A stretch of 64,000 nt of DNA from Reticulascus tulasneorum (GCA_001557505.1 LSAX01000005.1:2542001-2606000); one strand, 5' to 3'; positions 11,838 through 23,641 are shown, counted from the first letter of the stretch. Notes: generated from the sequence alone by a model not told the origin. Translations and numbers: made by a program.

Positions 11838-13461
11838 CTAAACTGTGTAAGCGGCCTGCTTCACATCGCCATCACTCGTGTTCTTCCTGCGTCCACTCAT
11901 CGTGACCAGATACCAACCGATGATGGTCAGCAAAGTTAGCCCGCCGCTGAGAACAAAATACAGCCATATCCATCCAGAGACAATGGACTGCCCATTTACT
12001 GGGTTAAAGTTGAACATGGTCATGGAAAAGATCGACTAGATATGGTTAGGCTTGAAGAAATCAGCGGTCGGCGAGAAGTCTCATACCGCAACCGATCCCA
12101 TGGGAAGGTAGATCATGCCAAGAAATGCAATTGACCGCATTTGCCCGTTGTCGCGCTTAGTCTCATATGCAATGTCGGTATTGGCTCGAGCGATGGAAGT
12201 GTGGACTTCGGCGTCGTAACGTGCAATGTGATTGCATGCCTATCAACTTTGTATCAGAGCGGATGAACTTGAAAGTTAATTAGGACGTACCATTTGCATT
12301 GTAATGGGAATGTTCTTGATCGCCATCTCGCACGGATCAATCATCTCGTCGTACTCATGCAGCATCTCCTGGAAACGGCTCCGGATTCGCGCCTCCGCGT
12401 GTATCGCCTGAGGTCGCTGCCGACTGCCATGAATAACGCGGGACATCTCATTCATCTTTGTTATCAGATTCTCGACTTGGCGCTTAACTGCCCTCAGGTT
12501 GTTGCAGAGGCTTCGTCCCTCGTCACAAATGTCGATCAAGTCCGGCATTTGCTCCTGTTTGATGTCCGCGATATTGCTGCATTCCCGTGCCTTCCTTCGA
12601 AGTCTCCACGTGCACTCAATGAAAGCATCATCCACTGCCTTTACCGCAGCCCACAACCTTTCCCTATCAAGCTCCGCGAAGATTCCGGCGACGAGGAACG
12701 GGCTGCTGGCGGTATCCTCCGAGTTCCGCAGCCGACCGATGATTGACTCCCGCTGCTCTTTATTACAGCCATAGATGACAGCAAGTGTCAGTCCTGTTTT
12801 GGGAACAAAGCAGGCCGACAATGCGAGATCATCTGGCCAAGAAGATGACATCCTCAATGTTAAATCTAGGTAAGGTTAGTCGGAGCTCGGGACCATTTGA
12901 TCAGCGACTCACAGATCTTCGCCGTCCGCCTCCCTCGAATGGGTAGACAGGAGGCCGTGTAAGACGAAGAACCTCTAGCAATTGGCCGGCATATTGCGCG
13001 ATGGATCAGAAATTTATCGGCCACATGCGTAAATGTTCGTCTCGTAAATGGCAGATACGACACAGGTGCTACATCGAGCACGTTTTGGGCGCGGCTGCAC
13101 AGGCTATGAAATGTTAGCTGCCATATACTGAGACTTGTGAACCTTTCGATTACATTACGCAAAGACCGCGGCATGGTATGGGATCATGGAGAAACGAAGC
13201 CTTTGCTTGGTAAGTAGTAGCAGATGAGTTCGAGCACTGCGAGTTACCTTCTCTAGCCAGTCATCCCATTCACCTTCAGACATCAGAGTGTCTTGCATCC
13301 ATCCCTAAAGCCTGGTCGTCAGCGACGGATGAAATGGATTTCGCAAGGTTTCTAACATCTTCGCCCGAAATCCTTCGTATGACGGTGCTCTCTCTCTCCT
13401 CATAACTGAAGCCGTCCAGATCATGTTCTGTGAATGCCACATCTTGTGTTAGCCAGTCCAT
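11838..13461 (-). CDS. CorA-like two-helix membrane protein, copy A
   Basis: Protein of 455 residues. Exons: 13461-13357, 13304-13159, 13103-12913, 12865-12291, 12239-12087 and 12035-11838 (1,368 nt). It opens MDWLTQDVAF. A large cytoplasmic helical region follows, with SSWPDDLALSACFVPKTGLT and IYGCNKEQR in the middle and a long coiled-coil-like helix before the membrane. Two membrane helices close it: SIAFLGMIYLPMGSVASIFS and WIWLYFVLSGGLTLLTIIGW. The topology and the segment before helix 1 (RDNGQMRSIAFLGM) are CorA-like. The Gly-Met-Asn selectivity motif of true Mg2+ channels is absent; SMTMFNFNP is at its place, so transport is doubtful. The first intron (13356-13305) is inferred from frame, a CTGAC branch site and the identical 105-nt first exon in copy B. 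Divergent from tiny-family member 1. Confidence 0.8.
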
Positions 13462-14094
13462 GTTTGACGACAGTGTCAGACAAGGAGAGCTTTGCAATAA
13501 ACGAAGTTTCTTAGCTCAGATCAGGCAACGATAATGAAAAATACGCCGCAGCTCGGTGTGCAAGACTAAACTCATTGGTTGGTCTGCCATCTGCTCGCCT
13601 TGATATTGGCATTCGCTGCGAACTTTCTCGCGTGTATTGAGCAGAGCCTCCATGAAATTACATTTAAGCTTCGCCACCATTATTGAGTGAGATTAGGCAT
13701 ACTTTCAAATATGTTCTTGGTTCGACAAGTCGGTTGGCTGATTCATGATGGTTGGGTATCAATGAGTTGCCTCACCATGCAACCTGCAGGTGACAAGCAC
13801 AAATATCCTGCGAACAACGTCACGCCATAGGACACTCGTCCAAATTTCATCGTAGCCGTATGTAAATATTAATGGTAAGGGCGGTGTGGATATCAAATCA
13901 TTGCATAGGTCGTTGTGTCAATATCTTGGCTGCTCCCCATTGCGTAGCCTGGTGCGAACCGTAACCGGAGAAGTCAATACTTGATACACATAAAGTAGAG
14001 CCGCTCACCGGTCTCGTAGCTCAAAGGAGACATTATTGAATAACAACCAAGGACCTTATCATTTTCTCAATATTGTTATTTGGTTCCTCACACG
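13462..14094. other. divergent promoter region, module A
   Basis: 633 bases separate the start codons of CorA-like copy A (-) and tiny gene 1 (+). No coding signal. The equivalent interval in module B is 611 bases. Confidence 0.6.
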
Positions 14095-14473
14095 ATGCCT
14101 CAGCCGCTTGTGCAACCACATTGCGGCACGCCCTATCTGAGCCTTGCTTGGGCCGAACAGGTACTTAGCAGGCGTTACAATGACCCAGTGCTACTGATGA
14201 ATGGCCTCGATGAGATCTTTGGCCGCGGAGAATACTCACTTAAAGTAGGAGCAAGCAACCTTACTTTTGATTGAATTGTCTGCTAACTATGTCTACCCAG
14301 ACCCAACGAGATCGGTGGATTCTTCGAGCACCACGGTGCCTGGAAGAGGTATGCCATAAGGTGTTATGCCCTTGATATGTGCTAATGATTGCCAGGATGA
14401 GATGAAAGGACTGGAGCAAAAGTCGTATCGACACTACACACGACAAAGCGAAGTTCGCAACGAAAAATGCTGA
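14095..14473 (+). CDS. tiny three-exon family, member 1
   Basis: 91 residues. Exons 14095-14244, 14301-14348 and 14396-14473; both introns are GT-AG in phase 0. Exon 1 ends DEIFGRGEYSLK, a predicted amphipathic helix followed by a strand. Exon 2 is the 16-residue TQRDRWILRAPRCLEE, a divergent form of the family motif that keeps the aromatic, the Ile-Leu pair and Ala-Pro. Exon 3 begins DEMKGLEQKS and continues as a charged tail. There is no signal peptide or membrane segment. It lies head-to-head with CorA-like copy A and tail-to-tail with kinase A (220 bases). I know no named family for it. The gene model rests on the shared exon structure of eight copies in this window, not on any external match. 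Confidence 0.72.
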
Positions 14474-14693
14474 GCCTCAGTTGTGTCCAATTTGGCTCAC
14501 ACTACCCTCCTACATACTTCAGGTCTCCTCTGTTACCTAAGTCACTAGAATGTGTACAATGCATGTATGTCGTCAGTGTCTCTTAAAGTCACTGTTGCAC
14601 CTTATAACAGACACTATCCAACATGATAAAGTGGCCCCAAGAAGCCTGCCAGCTCCGTTACAAGTGAATCTCTGTAAGATACATTGACCACGA

Positions 14694-16372
14694 TCAGAAG
14701 TCACAGTAGCCTTCTTGATTCTTACACCGCCAAGCAAGTTGCTTCAAATCAGATGCGACTTTCGGGCAACTCGAACGTCTAGATGGATCCACTTGCAACA
14801 TATCAGTCTCAATCAAGTGAAGGAAATCTCGCAAATAAGGGGAACATCGTTCGTTGCCTCGTAGCTTTTCCCGGATCCATTCAACAACCTGTGGCTTGAT
14901 CTCGGCATGTTGCTTGCCTTTGCCGTCTGCCTCCTCATTTATGATGCGGAAAAACGTGTCTGCATCTATGCCGTTAATATCTTTCTCCTCTCGAAATTCC
15001 GAAAATTCTTCAATGACGGCTTGGAATCCTAAGAGATACCATGTACAAAACTCTAGAAACGTGCAGCCGAGGGACCACACGTCGAATGCCCGAGAAATTT
15101 TGCCGCCTCGGAGGTCAAACTCCGGAGATCGATACGTTGGCGAGTTTTGTAGTCTGCTTGCGTCAATGTTCGACCTTGAAATCTTTCGGTGATAGTCGGC
15201 GAGGCCAAAATCATTCAAGACTAGTTTGCCAATTTGCCCATCATATCCGCTGCAGTTGGGGAACCACAAGATGTTGCTTGGCTTGATATCACCATGACGG
15301 CCATAGAGATCCTGATGTGGAGTTTCGGAGCCATGGACTGGCGGCTCGTATCGTTTCTGCTCATCGTGAATTAGACAGAGTGCAGATGCTAGCCCCTCGC
15401 ATTGGTCGGCCATCCATCTCATCAGCTCCACTGTCCGTTTGATATCCGAATGCTCTTCCCAGAGGCTTTGAAGATCTCCATGCGCCCAGGGGAGGATCAG
15501 ATAGTAGCTTCCGGACTCCGCTGGCGTCTCGATGGTGGCGAGCAGCTTGATCAGATGCTCGTTCTCCTTGTGACTGAACCGCTTAAGTACGGCTCGCTCA
15601 TTGCGGAAGACATCACGGTCGTATGAAATCATCTTTTTCAGTGCGAAATCATGATATGGGTTGTCAATCTAAAATTGCCGGTCAGTGTTCGACTCATGTC
15701 GACGAGCGTAGAGAGACCTACTCCGTAGTCACCAAATGAATAGTGTGAACTGTGAATGCGAACTCGTCTGACGGTCCCAAATCCACCAACCCGTTGCTGT
15801 ACTTTGGGGCTTAGTCGATTACCAGCCCTTGAAATAATTTCCACGCCAGTGGATGAGAGGTTGATCGAGTCCTTAGGCTTCTCGTCCTCATCAGTGATAG
15901 GCAGGACGTGGTTGTTGTCAAGGACGTAATGAAGAACATCCCCAGGAGGACGTATGAAAACGGGCGCCTTAACAGTGTACTGCTCTCGGCAAAAACTATC
16001 GATATGGCCCTGCCTCCAACTCTGTTTGGCGATGAGATAGACCAATTGCGGATCCTCGGGTTTCAATGGGAGCGATTTGTCATCCACATCCATCTCAATG
16101 AAGTGGACAATCGAGGTCTGCTTCTCAATCAATACTAGTGCAGCGAAAATGCACCGGAAGTCTTTTGCGTCTGATGAAGCAGGACAGACAGTCGATGCGA
16201 TCTCCCTGGCGGCTGAGCTGCCCAAGTCTTTGAGTATCGTTTGCTCCACAGCGTGGCGTAAGACGAGAGCCTCAATGTCGCATCGCGGTATGAATGTATT
16301 TTTGGCGTAGTCGCCCTTCGGGTACGCAATCCTGGCATCCCATAGCTCGCTATACAAGTCGGGGCTGCTCAT
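14694..16372 (-). CDS. fungal protein kinase A of the island
   Basis: 541 residues, exons 16372-15722 and 15668-14694. The N-terminal region of about 200 residues has no named domain but is shared with kinases B and C (YAKNTFIP near residue 22 and a segment around RCIFAALVLIEKQTSI). The kinase domain has a GGFGTVRRV glycine loop, DFALKK lysine, YGRHGDIKPSNILWF catalytic loop (HGD in place of HRD), LNDFGLAD metal-binding loop, YRSPEFDL and WSLGCTFLEF. All catalytic residues are present, so it should be an active Ser/Thr-type kinase. Its 3' end faces tiny gene 1. The upstream regulator and substrate are unknown. Confidence 0.88.
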
Positions 16373-16559
16373 ATTCTAGTTCTGGTCATCCACAAAAGTC
16401 TCTCAACCGCAGCTGGTGCATTCCTCGCCTGATTGGGCCGGTGCCTCCTCGTCAGGCTTACTCTAGGACTTGATGAGCGACGTTGATTCGATTTCGTGGT
16501 GTGATTGGTATAAGGGATAATGTAATTGTCCTGTAAACTGGTCGAGCTGTCAATTGCCC

Positions 16560-17185
16560 TCGGAATTGGGTAACCTCGGTGTCATCGCACTATTGACAAT
16601 CCCAGCCACCCAAGCAATGATTGGTTCTATTGCCAGTCTTACAACAAAGCAGATATGATAGGACACGTAGAACACCCAGTAGCAGGATCACCTTGGGTCG
16701 AGGAGCCTTGCGCTGCTTGCGAGGAGACTGGATCAAAGGCAAAAGTATTGGGCATTCCGCTGCGGCAAACAAACCGATACGCAGAAGCGGCAGTAGAATA
16801 GGCGACACCAAGACAACACAAAGTGAAAGATGAACTGGGAGATCAACGGTTATATCAAGGTCATGAAAATCTTAGTCAATGGGCAAGGCAACCAGATCTG
16901 CGGGCGTACAAAGCGGCATCTTTGACAGAGAGGCTCAACAAGACGCATCCCTAGACAAAGCATCAATAAGGCTGGCGAAGGCTCATTAGCGAGTCAGGCC
17001 GCAAAGCATGGTCACACAATGGCAAAGGCATGCGGAGAGTGTGCCCAGGCGCGAAAGGGAAAAGATATGCCTGTTAAAAGTCTCATCAGCGCCACTTTGG
17101 CAGACCGGCCGTCAAGACGGCTGCAGGTAGGCACTTCATCTCTCATCATCGGAGGCAAGAGCAAAGATGGTATTTAGTCCCCAGC
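16560..17185 (+). pseudogene. possible decayed Cys-x2-Cys protein gene
   Basis: Two long protein-like stretches in neighbouring frames. The first carries EEPCAACEETGSKAKVLG and is interrupted by TAG near 16798, continuing in the same frame to about 16953. The second, shifted in frame, carries MAKACGECAQARKGKDMPV. Both hold a Cys-x2-Cys followed by basic residues, as in zinc-knuckle or zinc-cluster ends, but the later cysteines of such motifs are missing. No intron set rescues one frame. I therefore read it as a broken gene, with chance open frames as the alternative. Confidence 0.33.
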
Positions 17186-18669
17186 ATCCACATTGGCCGC
17201 AGTCTATTGTTGTTACCGCACGCGAGCAAAGGAAAGATCTCTGAGATGGCAGTCTCTGGATCTAGTGATATTCGGATAAGCGGACCTTCTCCCGGAGCTC
17301 AATCTACGGCGACAACAATCACTGTTATTTCGACTCATTTTGCAAGAAGGCGCTGAGAGTTGTGTTCCGTAGGCAGCTGGCCATCTGTCAGCTATCTCTG
17401 TAGGTGGTCGTGGAAAAGACGGTTCGGGTCGACTTGGAGTGGAAGGTGTGCAGGCCATCACACCATCTTTGAGTTTTTGGACGACTGCACTGCCCACCAC
17501 CTAGGCCGGGATGTTGGGCATCTACGGCCTGAACAACATCGTCCGTCTGCGCCACGTATGAGATGCCAATAAAGGCGTAGTTCGGTTTGGAACAAGTGGC
17601 CAAGAAATCAAGGCCGCTGTAGCGACTGACCAGTGGTAAAATATCCTGTTCCGCGTGTCCACATTACATCATTTCCTGTCCTGGCTGCCTTGTGAAAGAG
17701 AAGTTGCTGGCAAGGTGATTAAAAGGCTGGCCTGGGTTCAGTCCCGCATTCCTCGATGATTGCGCCGCATATATGGATTTGCACCACATAGCACCCTGAA
17801 TTGGTGCTATGGCTGCCGCAGTCCAAGATCCACGACCGAGGATGGCAACTTCGGAGTCGGTCGGTGCTATTGGTAAGAGAACCACCGGAATGGTTGCATC
17901 GCGATGCCTCCGTGTGGCGAGCGACTGTGTAAGCGGATTAGCAGGTGCGAAAACCATTGGTCCACGTAGCAAGTGAATAACGAGAAAGCAATGCGGCCTC
18001 CCAAACGAACATTACACGGCAGTGTTCACGCAGTAATATGGACGGCAACTTTGACACGGCCAAGTTGGGCTGCTAAATCAGGTCGAGGTTTGAAGCTGCG
18101 GTCGTCAACTTTCCGAGACGCCTGGATAAATGCCACGCAGCATGGCTACGATTGCATTTCTGGAAGGGAAGGAATTGAACTGTCTGTGGAAATGAATCTG
18201 CCAGCAGAAAAATGCCGTTGGCTGAGACTAATCTTACGAGAAATCAATACTGCGGCGCCCCCCCACTAGCATGGCGGGTCTCAGCGAAAGCCTCAGAGCT
18301 CATAGGTCGAACGGTGGCGCAACATCAGCGCCAATTGATCTGATCAACAAACATGTGCAAACACAGTGTCACGAGCAGACCCTGTGCCATGTTCCTCGCC
18401 ACTAACCGTCTTTACGGCTTCGCTGTAAATCCGCTGTAAACCCCCAAAGTGCTTGCAATAACGAATGAAGTCGCCGCCCCATGCGAGGTGCGGGCGAAAG
18501 AGGCACATTCCACACCCTTGTCCTGAGACCGATGATCGCACTCTCTTGCATTAGAACTGACGTATAAGCAGAGCTCCAATGCCAGCTCAGTCCCGTCTGC
18601 GACCTTCACTCTGTCACCTTCACTCTGCAGATATCCTATCCTTCCTCAGTCGCAAGACACTCTACAACT
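17186..18669. other. gene-poor interval
   Basis: Open frames such as 17664-17972 (-) and 17973-18269 (+) have no recognised motif and no supporting splice pattern. The last 100 bases probably hold the promoter of tiny gene 2. Confidence 0.45.
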
Positions 18670-18985
18670 ATGCCTCGAGGTGGTGTGAAAAACGACATGA
18701 TGCCCAGCGACGGCCAAAGCTTGTTGGAGCTTCCTGGCCAGTACTTGAATCCGAAGAAGATGAAAGCGGACCTGGATCGACAATTCAACGGCGAGTACAA
18801 GGTGAAGGTGAGGAAAAAACTCCCACGCGCCGCTATACCACTGACACATTCCCAGCTACGCCGAGATGTCTACCGAATCGAAACGCCGTCAGAGCTGACA
18901 GAAGTGAGAGATCAGCCCACGACACCAGACCTGCATACATATTGACTGAATCCAGGCACAAGTGAGGGGATTCTATTCGAGGTAG
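18670..18985 (+). CDS. tiny three-exon family, member 2
   Basis: 71 residues. Exons 18670-18807, 18856-18903 and 18956-18985, introns in phase 0. Exon 1 opens MPRGGVKNDMMPSD and ends KADLDRQFNGEYKVK, the family helix-strand ending. Exon 2 encodes LRRDVYRIETPSELTE, close to the consensus. Exon 3 is only AQVRGFYSR and a stop. This member has no kinase or CorA-like gene directly beside it. The nearest neighbours are a decayed gene and unassigned DNA to the left, and a copia relic and PAC1 to the right. There is no secretion signal. The model depends on the family pattern; the exon 2 length of 48 bases and the clean GT-AG borders are the main support. Confidence 0.7.
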
Positions 18986-19938
18986 CACCCAAGGACGCCT
19001 CAGGCATGGAACGACGGGTCTATAGGTTGATGCGCTACTTATCGCGCTCCGGGAAACCAATTCACTATTTACGCAACGTACAAGTCGAATTCTGGTGCTC
19101 CCGTGGGGATTAGACTTTTACTGAGTACATGATATTTCACCATTCTGTGCGAATCTCTCGATGTGGCGATGGGAACTGGGGTCAGTGTTCGGAAACTACG
19201 GAATCCGCCAATGACGCTAGGTTTGAGTATTCCCTGAAACCTGTGCTCATCTAGATGGCTTCTTAGCCGGACATTTGGCCACAATAGCACATATTTACAA
19301 ACATAATTTGAGGATATTGACATGCAAACATGATTGTACCACAGTGGCAAAGATGCGACCATCGATCGCAATGTTGGACCCGAGGAAAACCATGCGCGGG
19401 ACATTGGTCTGCCAGCGCAGCGTCTCGGGCTCGCCGAAGGAACAGAAAGGGGCTCGGTTAAATATAAAATAGTACTGGAGGAGAAAGGGGCTCGGTTGGT
19501 TTACGCATATGACTATTGACACTGGTCAGCGCCTGGGCGGGCTCAGCTTGGATCCGGAGGATGACCGTGCCATGCTGACCACTCGGATGGTGACGGAACC
19601 AGCACTAGGTTTTCGTGTGCAAACGAACCAATGTTAGCGCGAGAAGGCTTGGAAGTTATGGTGCTTTCTGTGCTAGGAATACGTGTATACGAATGGCCAG
19701 ATATTCGAGATCTTACTATGAGCCAAACACGGAGAGTACAGGCTACAACGAATGTAATTTGATACTGGAGTCAGATGAGACTCGTTTCGTCTATTATTGG
19801 TCACATTTGACAGAATGATCTGCTTTGACCTCAAACCCGCTGCTAGCTTCAGATCATTTTATTAATGACGCTATCGACGTTCAATATTAACGTTTCCATA
19901 GTGATGTAAACAGCGTCTATTCTAGAGTTGGCTCGGGA
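18986..19938. other. interval with two related protein-like fragments
   Basis: Fragments ending at 19519 and 19818 on the + strand read YKIVLEEKGARLVYAYDY and NLILESDETRFVYYW, which look like diverged copies of one exon. No full gene is visible. A 15-base direct repeat (gaaaggggctcggtt) lies inside the first fragment. Confidence 0.35.
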
Positions 19939-20348
19939 TCACGCGCGCTGGGACAGGGGTACCATGGAGAAGGCGGAGCCTGAACGGGATGAGCCGAGGT
20001 CAACCACACTGTCGGGAAGATCGACGTCAGTCTGCCTGGTGTCGCAATACAGCTTCATTAGCTCGCCAAGATCGAAGCTGATGTCACGGAAGAGCGCGAT
20101 CATGTCTTTATCAGTCTGGTCGACGCTAAGGAGCTCCGCCCCTGTCGTTGCAGCCCGGTCTTCCAAACGATCTGTCCGCCGAATAGCAGCATGTTGTTTC
20201 CCCGTGAGGAGCGCCTTGTGCCGAGATCGTCGGCAAAGGAGGCGTCGCTAGCCATGATCAGGACCCCGTCAAAGTCCCTATTTAATTCTATAGCTAAGAA
20301 ACACGTCGAGTAGAGGTATAAAATGGTCTGAAGAGCTGCATCAATGTG
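19939..20348 (-). mobile_element. Ty1/copia retrotransposon relic (RNase H region of Pol)
   Basis: Reading the - strand from 20348 gives ALQTILYLYSTCFLAIE, then DGVLIMASDASFADD, TRRSSRGNNMLLFGG and IVWKTG, which is the RNase H core at the C-terminal end of copia polyproteins. A shift into the next frame continues with TTGAELLSVDQTDKDMIALF. The expected order is kept, but the frame is broken near 20160. No integrase, reverse transcriptase or LTR is visible, so only the 3' end of an old insertion remains. It cannot be mobile. Confidence 0.85.
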
Positions 20349-21597
20349 CTCGCTCGATGTTAGGAAATGACCTCTGCCGACAACCTCATAGCCGCGCTCC
20401 TGACGCCAAAAGAGGACGCCAAAAGAGAAAGAAAAATCAACAGCACATTGTCGACGTGATGAAGCCACCGTCGAGATACAGAACCTTCTACGAAATCGAC
20501 TGTTGTTGGCATTCACTCCAGACACAAACGGGCACATGATTCCCGAAGCTGCGGATGAACGGCGGACCCCGTGCTATCAATTACTGGGCTATCTCCATCC
20601 TAGTCGGTTAGCTGTTGGCGTTGGGTCTCGCTGTGGCGTGGGGTGAAGTCTTTCCAAGACACAGCCACCAATGGTGGGTTGTGCTAATACTCGTCTCCTT
20701 CATCCGTACGGACTACACTTGATACTATTCGGCCACTACCTAACTATGGCATTTGGCTACTTCATCTTGATCGCGTCGTGTTCGTCTAAATTTCTCGATA
20801 GCTGTCAACTATGCAACCATGGAAACAGCACCAGCAGACACATGCTCGAGCGGACATGAAAACCTTTGCTTCCCCTGCACTGCGAAATGCCGCCTTCTCC
20901 ACCCGCAATGCTACTTATATGCGGAGACAGAGTTGGAGAGGGAGTGGGGACCGCGGGAAGATCGTGGAAGCTCTTCACAATATTGGTGTCGCGATGCAGC
21001 TCATAGTTGTGTTAACTGCGGCTCAAGAGACTCCTGTACACGCTTCCTGGTAGGACAGGGTCAATCTGATCCGGTTTCCTTGCCTGCGCATGTTTGTGAC
21101 AATGATAATCGTGGCCTACAGAATACCTGAGACGCTGAAAATGAGCATGAGTCGCTATAAATATACTGAGCAAGCTTCTTAGTAGGGAGGTCTCCCCCAC
21201 CCCGCTAGTCGTTCTAATGTATATCAGAAACAAAAATAATGCTAAACTCTACAAAGCATGGCTAGTGTAGAGAAGCCAAAACACTCAAAGGGCTTGTCTC
21301 TTTACATTTGAAAAGAATATTTGAGTATCAAATAACCTTCATTCACAGGACATGACGTAATAGTACCTGAGTCGGCGTAATGGAAAAAGAAAATTCCGAA
21401 CGTGCTGAGGACCCCTCACATCTGAAAGCTGGATCGTCTCACACTGTAATAACTCCACATCGTTTGCAGTCCAAAAATAATAATGGCTGCCATCACTTCC
21501 TCTCAAAAGAAACCACGCGCTGGGATAAACATACACGTTACTAAACCGAGAGAAATTAGAGTAACTCGCCCTGCATATCGGAATTTCTGCGCCTACC
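20349..21597. other. intergenic, left flank of PAC1
   Basis: No coding sequence I can support. The frame at 21339-21599 (-) overlaps the PAC1 start and has no motif. Confidence 0.45.
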
Positions 21598-23057
21598 ATG
21601 AGTCGTATCCTAACACCTAGGCAGGCGGAGGAATTGTTCGTGCTTCCACACTACCTGCCTTCTATCGCTAACTGAAGCCCAGACACAAATCTATGATTGC
21701 CTACCTCACCTCGATAAACCTGCCCACGAGTGCCGCGGCGTTACGGGAAGAGCTAAAAATCGGTGATACCTTAGACGCTTCCACAAGTAAGAAGTATGAG
21801 GGGCTGTTGGAGAAGAAATGGACCAGCGTGGTTCGATTGCAGAAGAAGGTTGGCTCTTGCGATCGCCATTCCAGCATACCTATAGTAGATACTGACTCTC
21901 CGCAGATAATGGATCTGGAATCGAAGAATGCTGCGTTGCATATCGAGGTTGAACAGGCCGGACCAGGCGTGCAGTCTAAACGACAACGGGATCCTGTGAA
22001 CTGGCTTCCTAGAGCACCAGCACAATATACACTCCAATCGCATCGATTACCTATAAATTGTGTCGCTTTTTATCCGACCTTTTCCGTTCTCGCTTCGGGT
22101 TCGGAAGATTGCACAATCAAGGTTTGGGACTGGGAATCAGGAGAGTTGGAGAGGACAGTTAAAGGGCATACAAGAGCTGTTTTGGATCTCGATTTTGGCG
22201 GCCTGAGCGGAGGAATTCTTCTCGCATCGTGTTCAAGCGACCTCACAATCAAATTATGGGACCCAAACAACAATTATGCAAACATTCGAACACTTACGGG
22301 TCATGATCATTCCGTTTCCGCTGTACGCTTTTCTCCTTCATCTGGGAATATTCTCCTGTCAGCCAGCCGAGATAAATCTATCCGAGTCTGGAATGTGTCG
22401 ACTGGATACTGCGTGAAGACGATCCATGGACATGCAGGGTGGATCCGCGATGTCTTTCCTTCTTTTGACGGACGATGGCTAGTGTCCGGAGGCGATGACC
22501 AAACTGCAATGATATGGGACATGTCATCGGGAGAGGCAAAAGCCACCCTAATCGGTCACGAGCATTTTATCGAATGCTGTGCCTTCGCACCACCAGCATG
22601 CTACAGTCACTTGGCAACTCTGGCCGAATTGCCAAAGCCTCCCCCCCTTAGCAGTTCTGCCGAGTTCGTTGCAACAGGGTCAAGAGACAAGACGATAAAG
22701 TTGTGGGATTTTCGGGGGAGACTGATCAAGACACTTATAGGCCATGACAACTGGATCAGGGGTCTGGTCTTCCACCCCGGTGGGAAATACCTGATCAGTG
22801 CAAGCGATGATAGGACTTTGCGCTGCTGGGATCTTTCTCAAGAGGCACGGTTGGTGAAAACAATAGACGGTTCGCATGATCATTTCGTCAGTTGTATCCG
22901 ATGGGCTCCCAGCTTGACGGAAATAACCCCTACTGAACAAGTTGAGGGTGGGAGGAGTAATGGCATCTTAAAGGAGGAAGATGCCTCCAAGACGAGGATC
23001 AGGTGCGCCATTGCAACGGGATGTGTAGACTTCAATGTGCGAGTCTTCATGTCATAA
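21598..23057 (+). CDS. PAC1: LIS1/PAC1 (NudF) dynein regulator
   Basis: Nuclear-migration protein that binds dynein and NudE, 451 residues after splicing. Exon 1 is 21598-21635, exon 2 21683-21848 and exon 3 21906-23057. Exon 1 supplies [13 protein letters not shown] and the first junction restores the LisH helix ([13 protein letters not shown]). The second intron (21849-21905, 57 bases) has no stop and stays in frame, so it is easily read through. Removing it rejoins VVRLQKK to [11 protein letters not shown], the expected coiled coil. Seven WD40 blades follow, with [66 protein letters not shown] and [10 protein letters not shown], ending [12 protein letters not shown]. It looks intact. Some fungi keep two PAC1 copies; whether this is the housekeeping copy or an extra one cannot be told here. 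Confidence 0.95.
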
Positions 23058-23090
23058 ATATGGGCCTAGGACTCAATATGCAGATATAAA

Positions 23091-23210
23091 ACAAGTGTAA
23101 CAAGTGTAACAAGTGTAACAAGTGTAACAAGTGTAACAAGTGTAACAAGTGTAACAAGTGTAACAAGTGTAACAAGTGTAACAAGTGTAACAAGTGTAAC
23201 AAGTGTAACA
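23091..23210. repeat. 9-bp minisatellite, unit acaagtgta
   Basis: Thirteen perfect tandem copies of acaagtgta plus a partial unit, starting 33 bases after the PAC1 stop, so probably within its 3' UTR. The lack of any sequence divergence points to recent slippage. Confidence 0.97.
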
Positions 23211-23364
23211 ACTATCAAACCATTTAACAACTAAGCAGCCAAAATCAAACAAACTGAATAATAAACCAAGGAGACTAAATAGACTAAATAAAATAGACTA
23301 TCGAGACACTTCATGCATGGACCATATTCGCCATTGCAATGCTTCCCAAAGCATAACGCCCACC

Positions 23365-23641
23365 TTACAATGCAACCCTCCATGTTCTATGATAGGTGCT
23401 GCTCCAGCAAGGGATGTAGAATACACCTCCGTTACATCCACTCGAACAGGCTCTGAGCACCTTGCCAGTTGTTCGGCAGGTCGTGCAGCCATCTCCGTTT
23501 GTTCTATTTCCGTATCCAGCGCATGTATAGCAGTTGGCTGCGTTGGCTACAATTGTGTAGCCTTTGCCCTTGGCAACCATTGCATGCGGCAGCTGCCGTC
23601 TGAGGATTGCTGCTGGAGCCGGCACACATTGGACATGCCAT
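23365..23641 (-). other. cysteine-rich DnaJ-zinc-finger-like fragment
   Basis: The - strand from 23641 reads MACPMCAGSSS and then ACNGCQGQRL. A frame change follows, and from about 23536 it reads NCYTCAGYGNRTNGDGCTTC and TTGKVLRACSSGCNGG before a stop at 23365. Paired CxxC(x)G elements resemble the cysteine-rich domain of DnaJ/BSD2-type proteins. The two halves are in different frames, and the only GT-AG pair that would join them is 31 bases, which is too short. It is either a decayed gene or a gene with an exon arrangement I cannot resolve. Confidence 0.4.

Noticed and set aside
17664..18269. two adjacent frames of about 100 codons
   Set aside because: No motif, no codon-pattern support and no splice links; not listed as genes.
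23091..23210. possible CRISPR-like array
   Set aside because: The unit is 9 bases with no spacers: a minisatellite in a eukaryotic genome.
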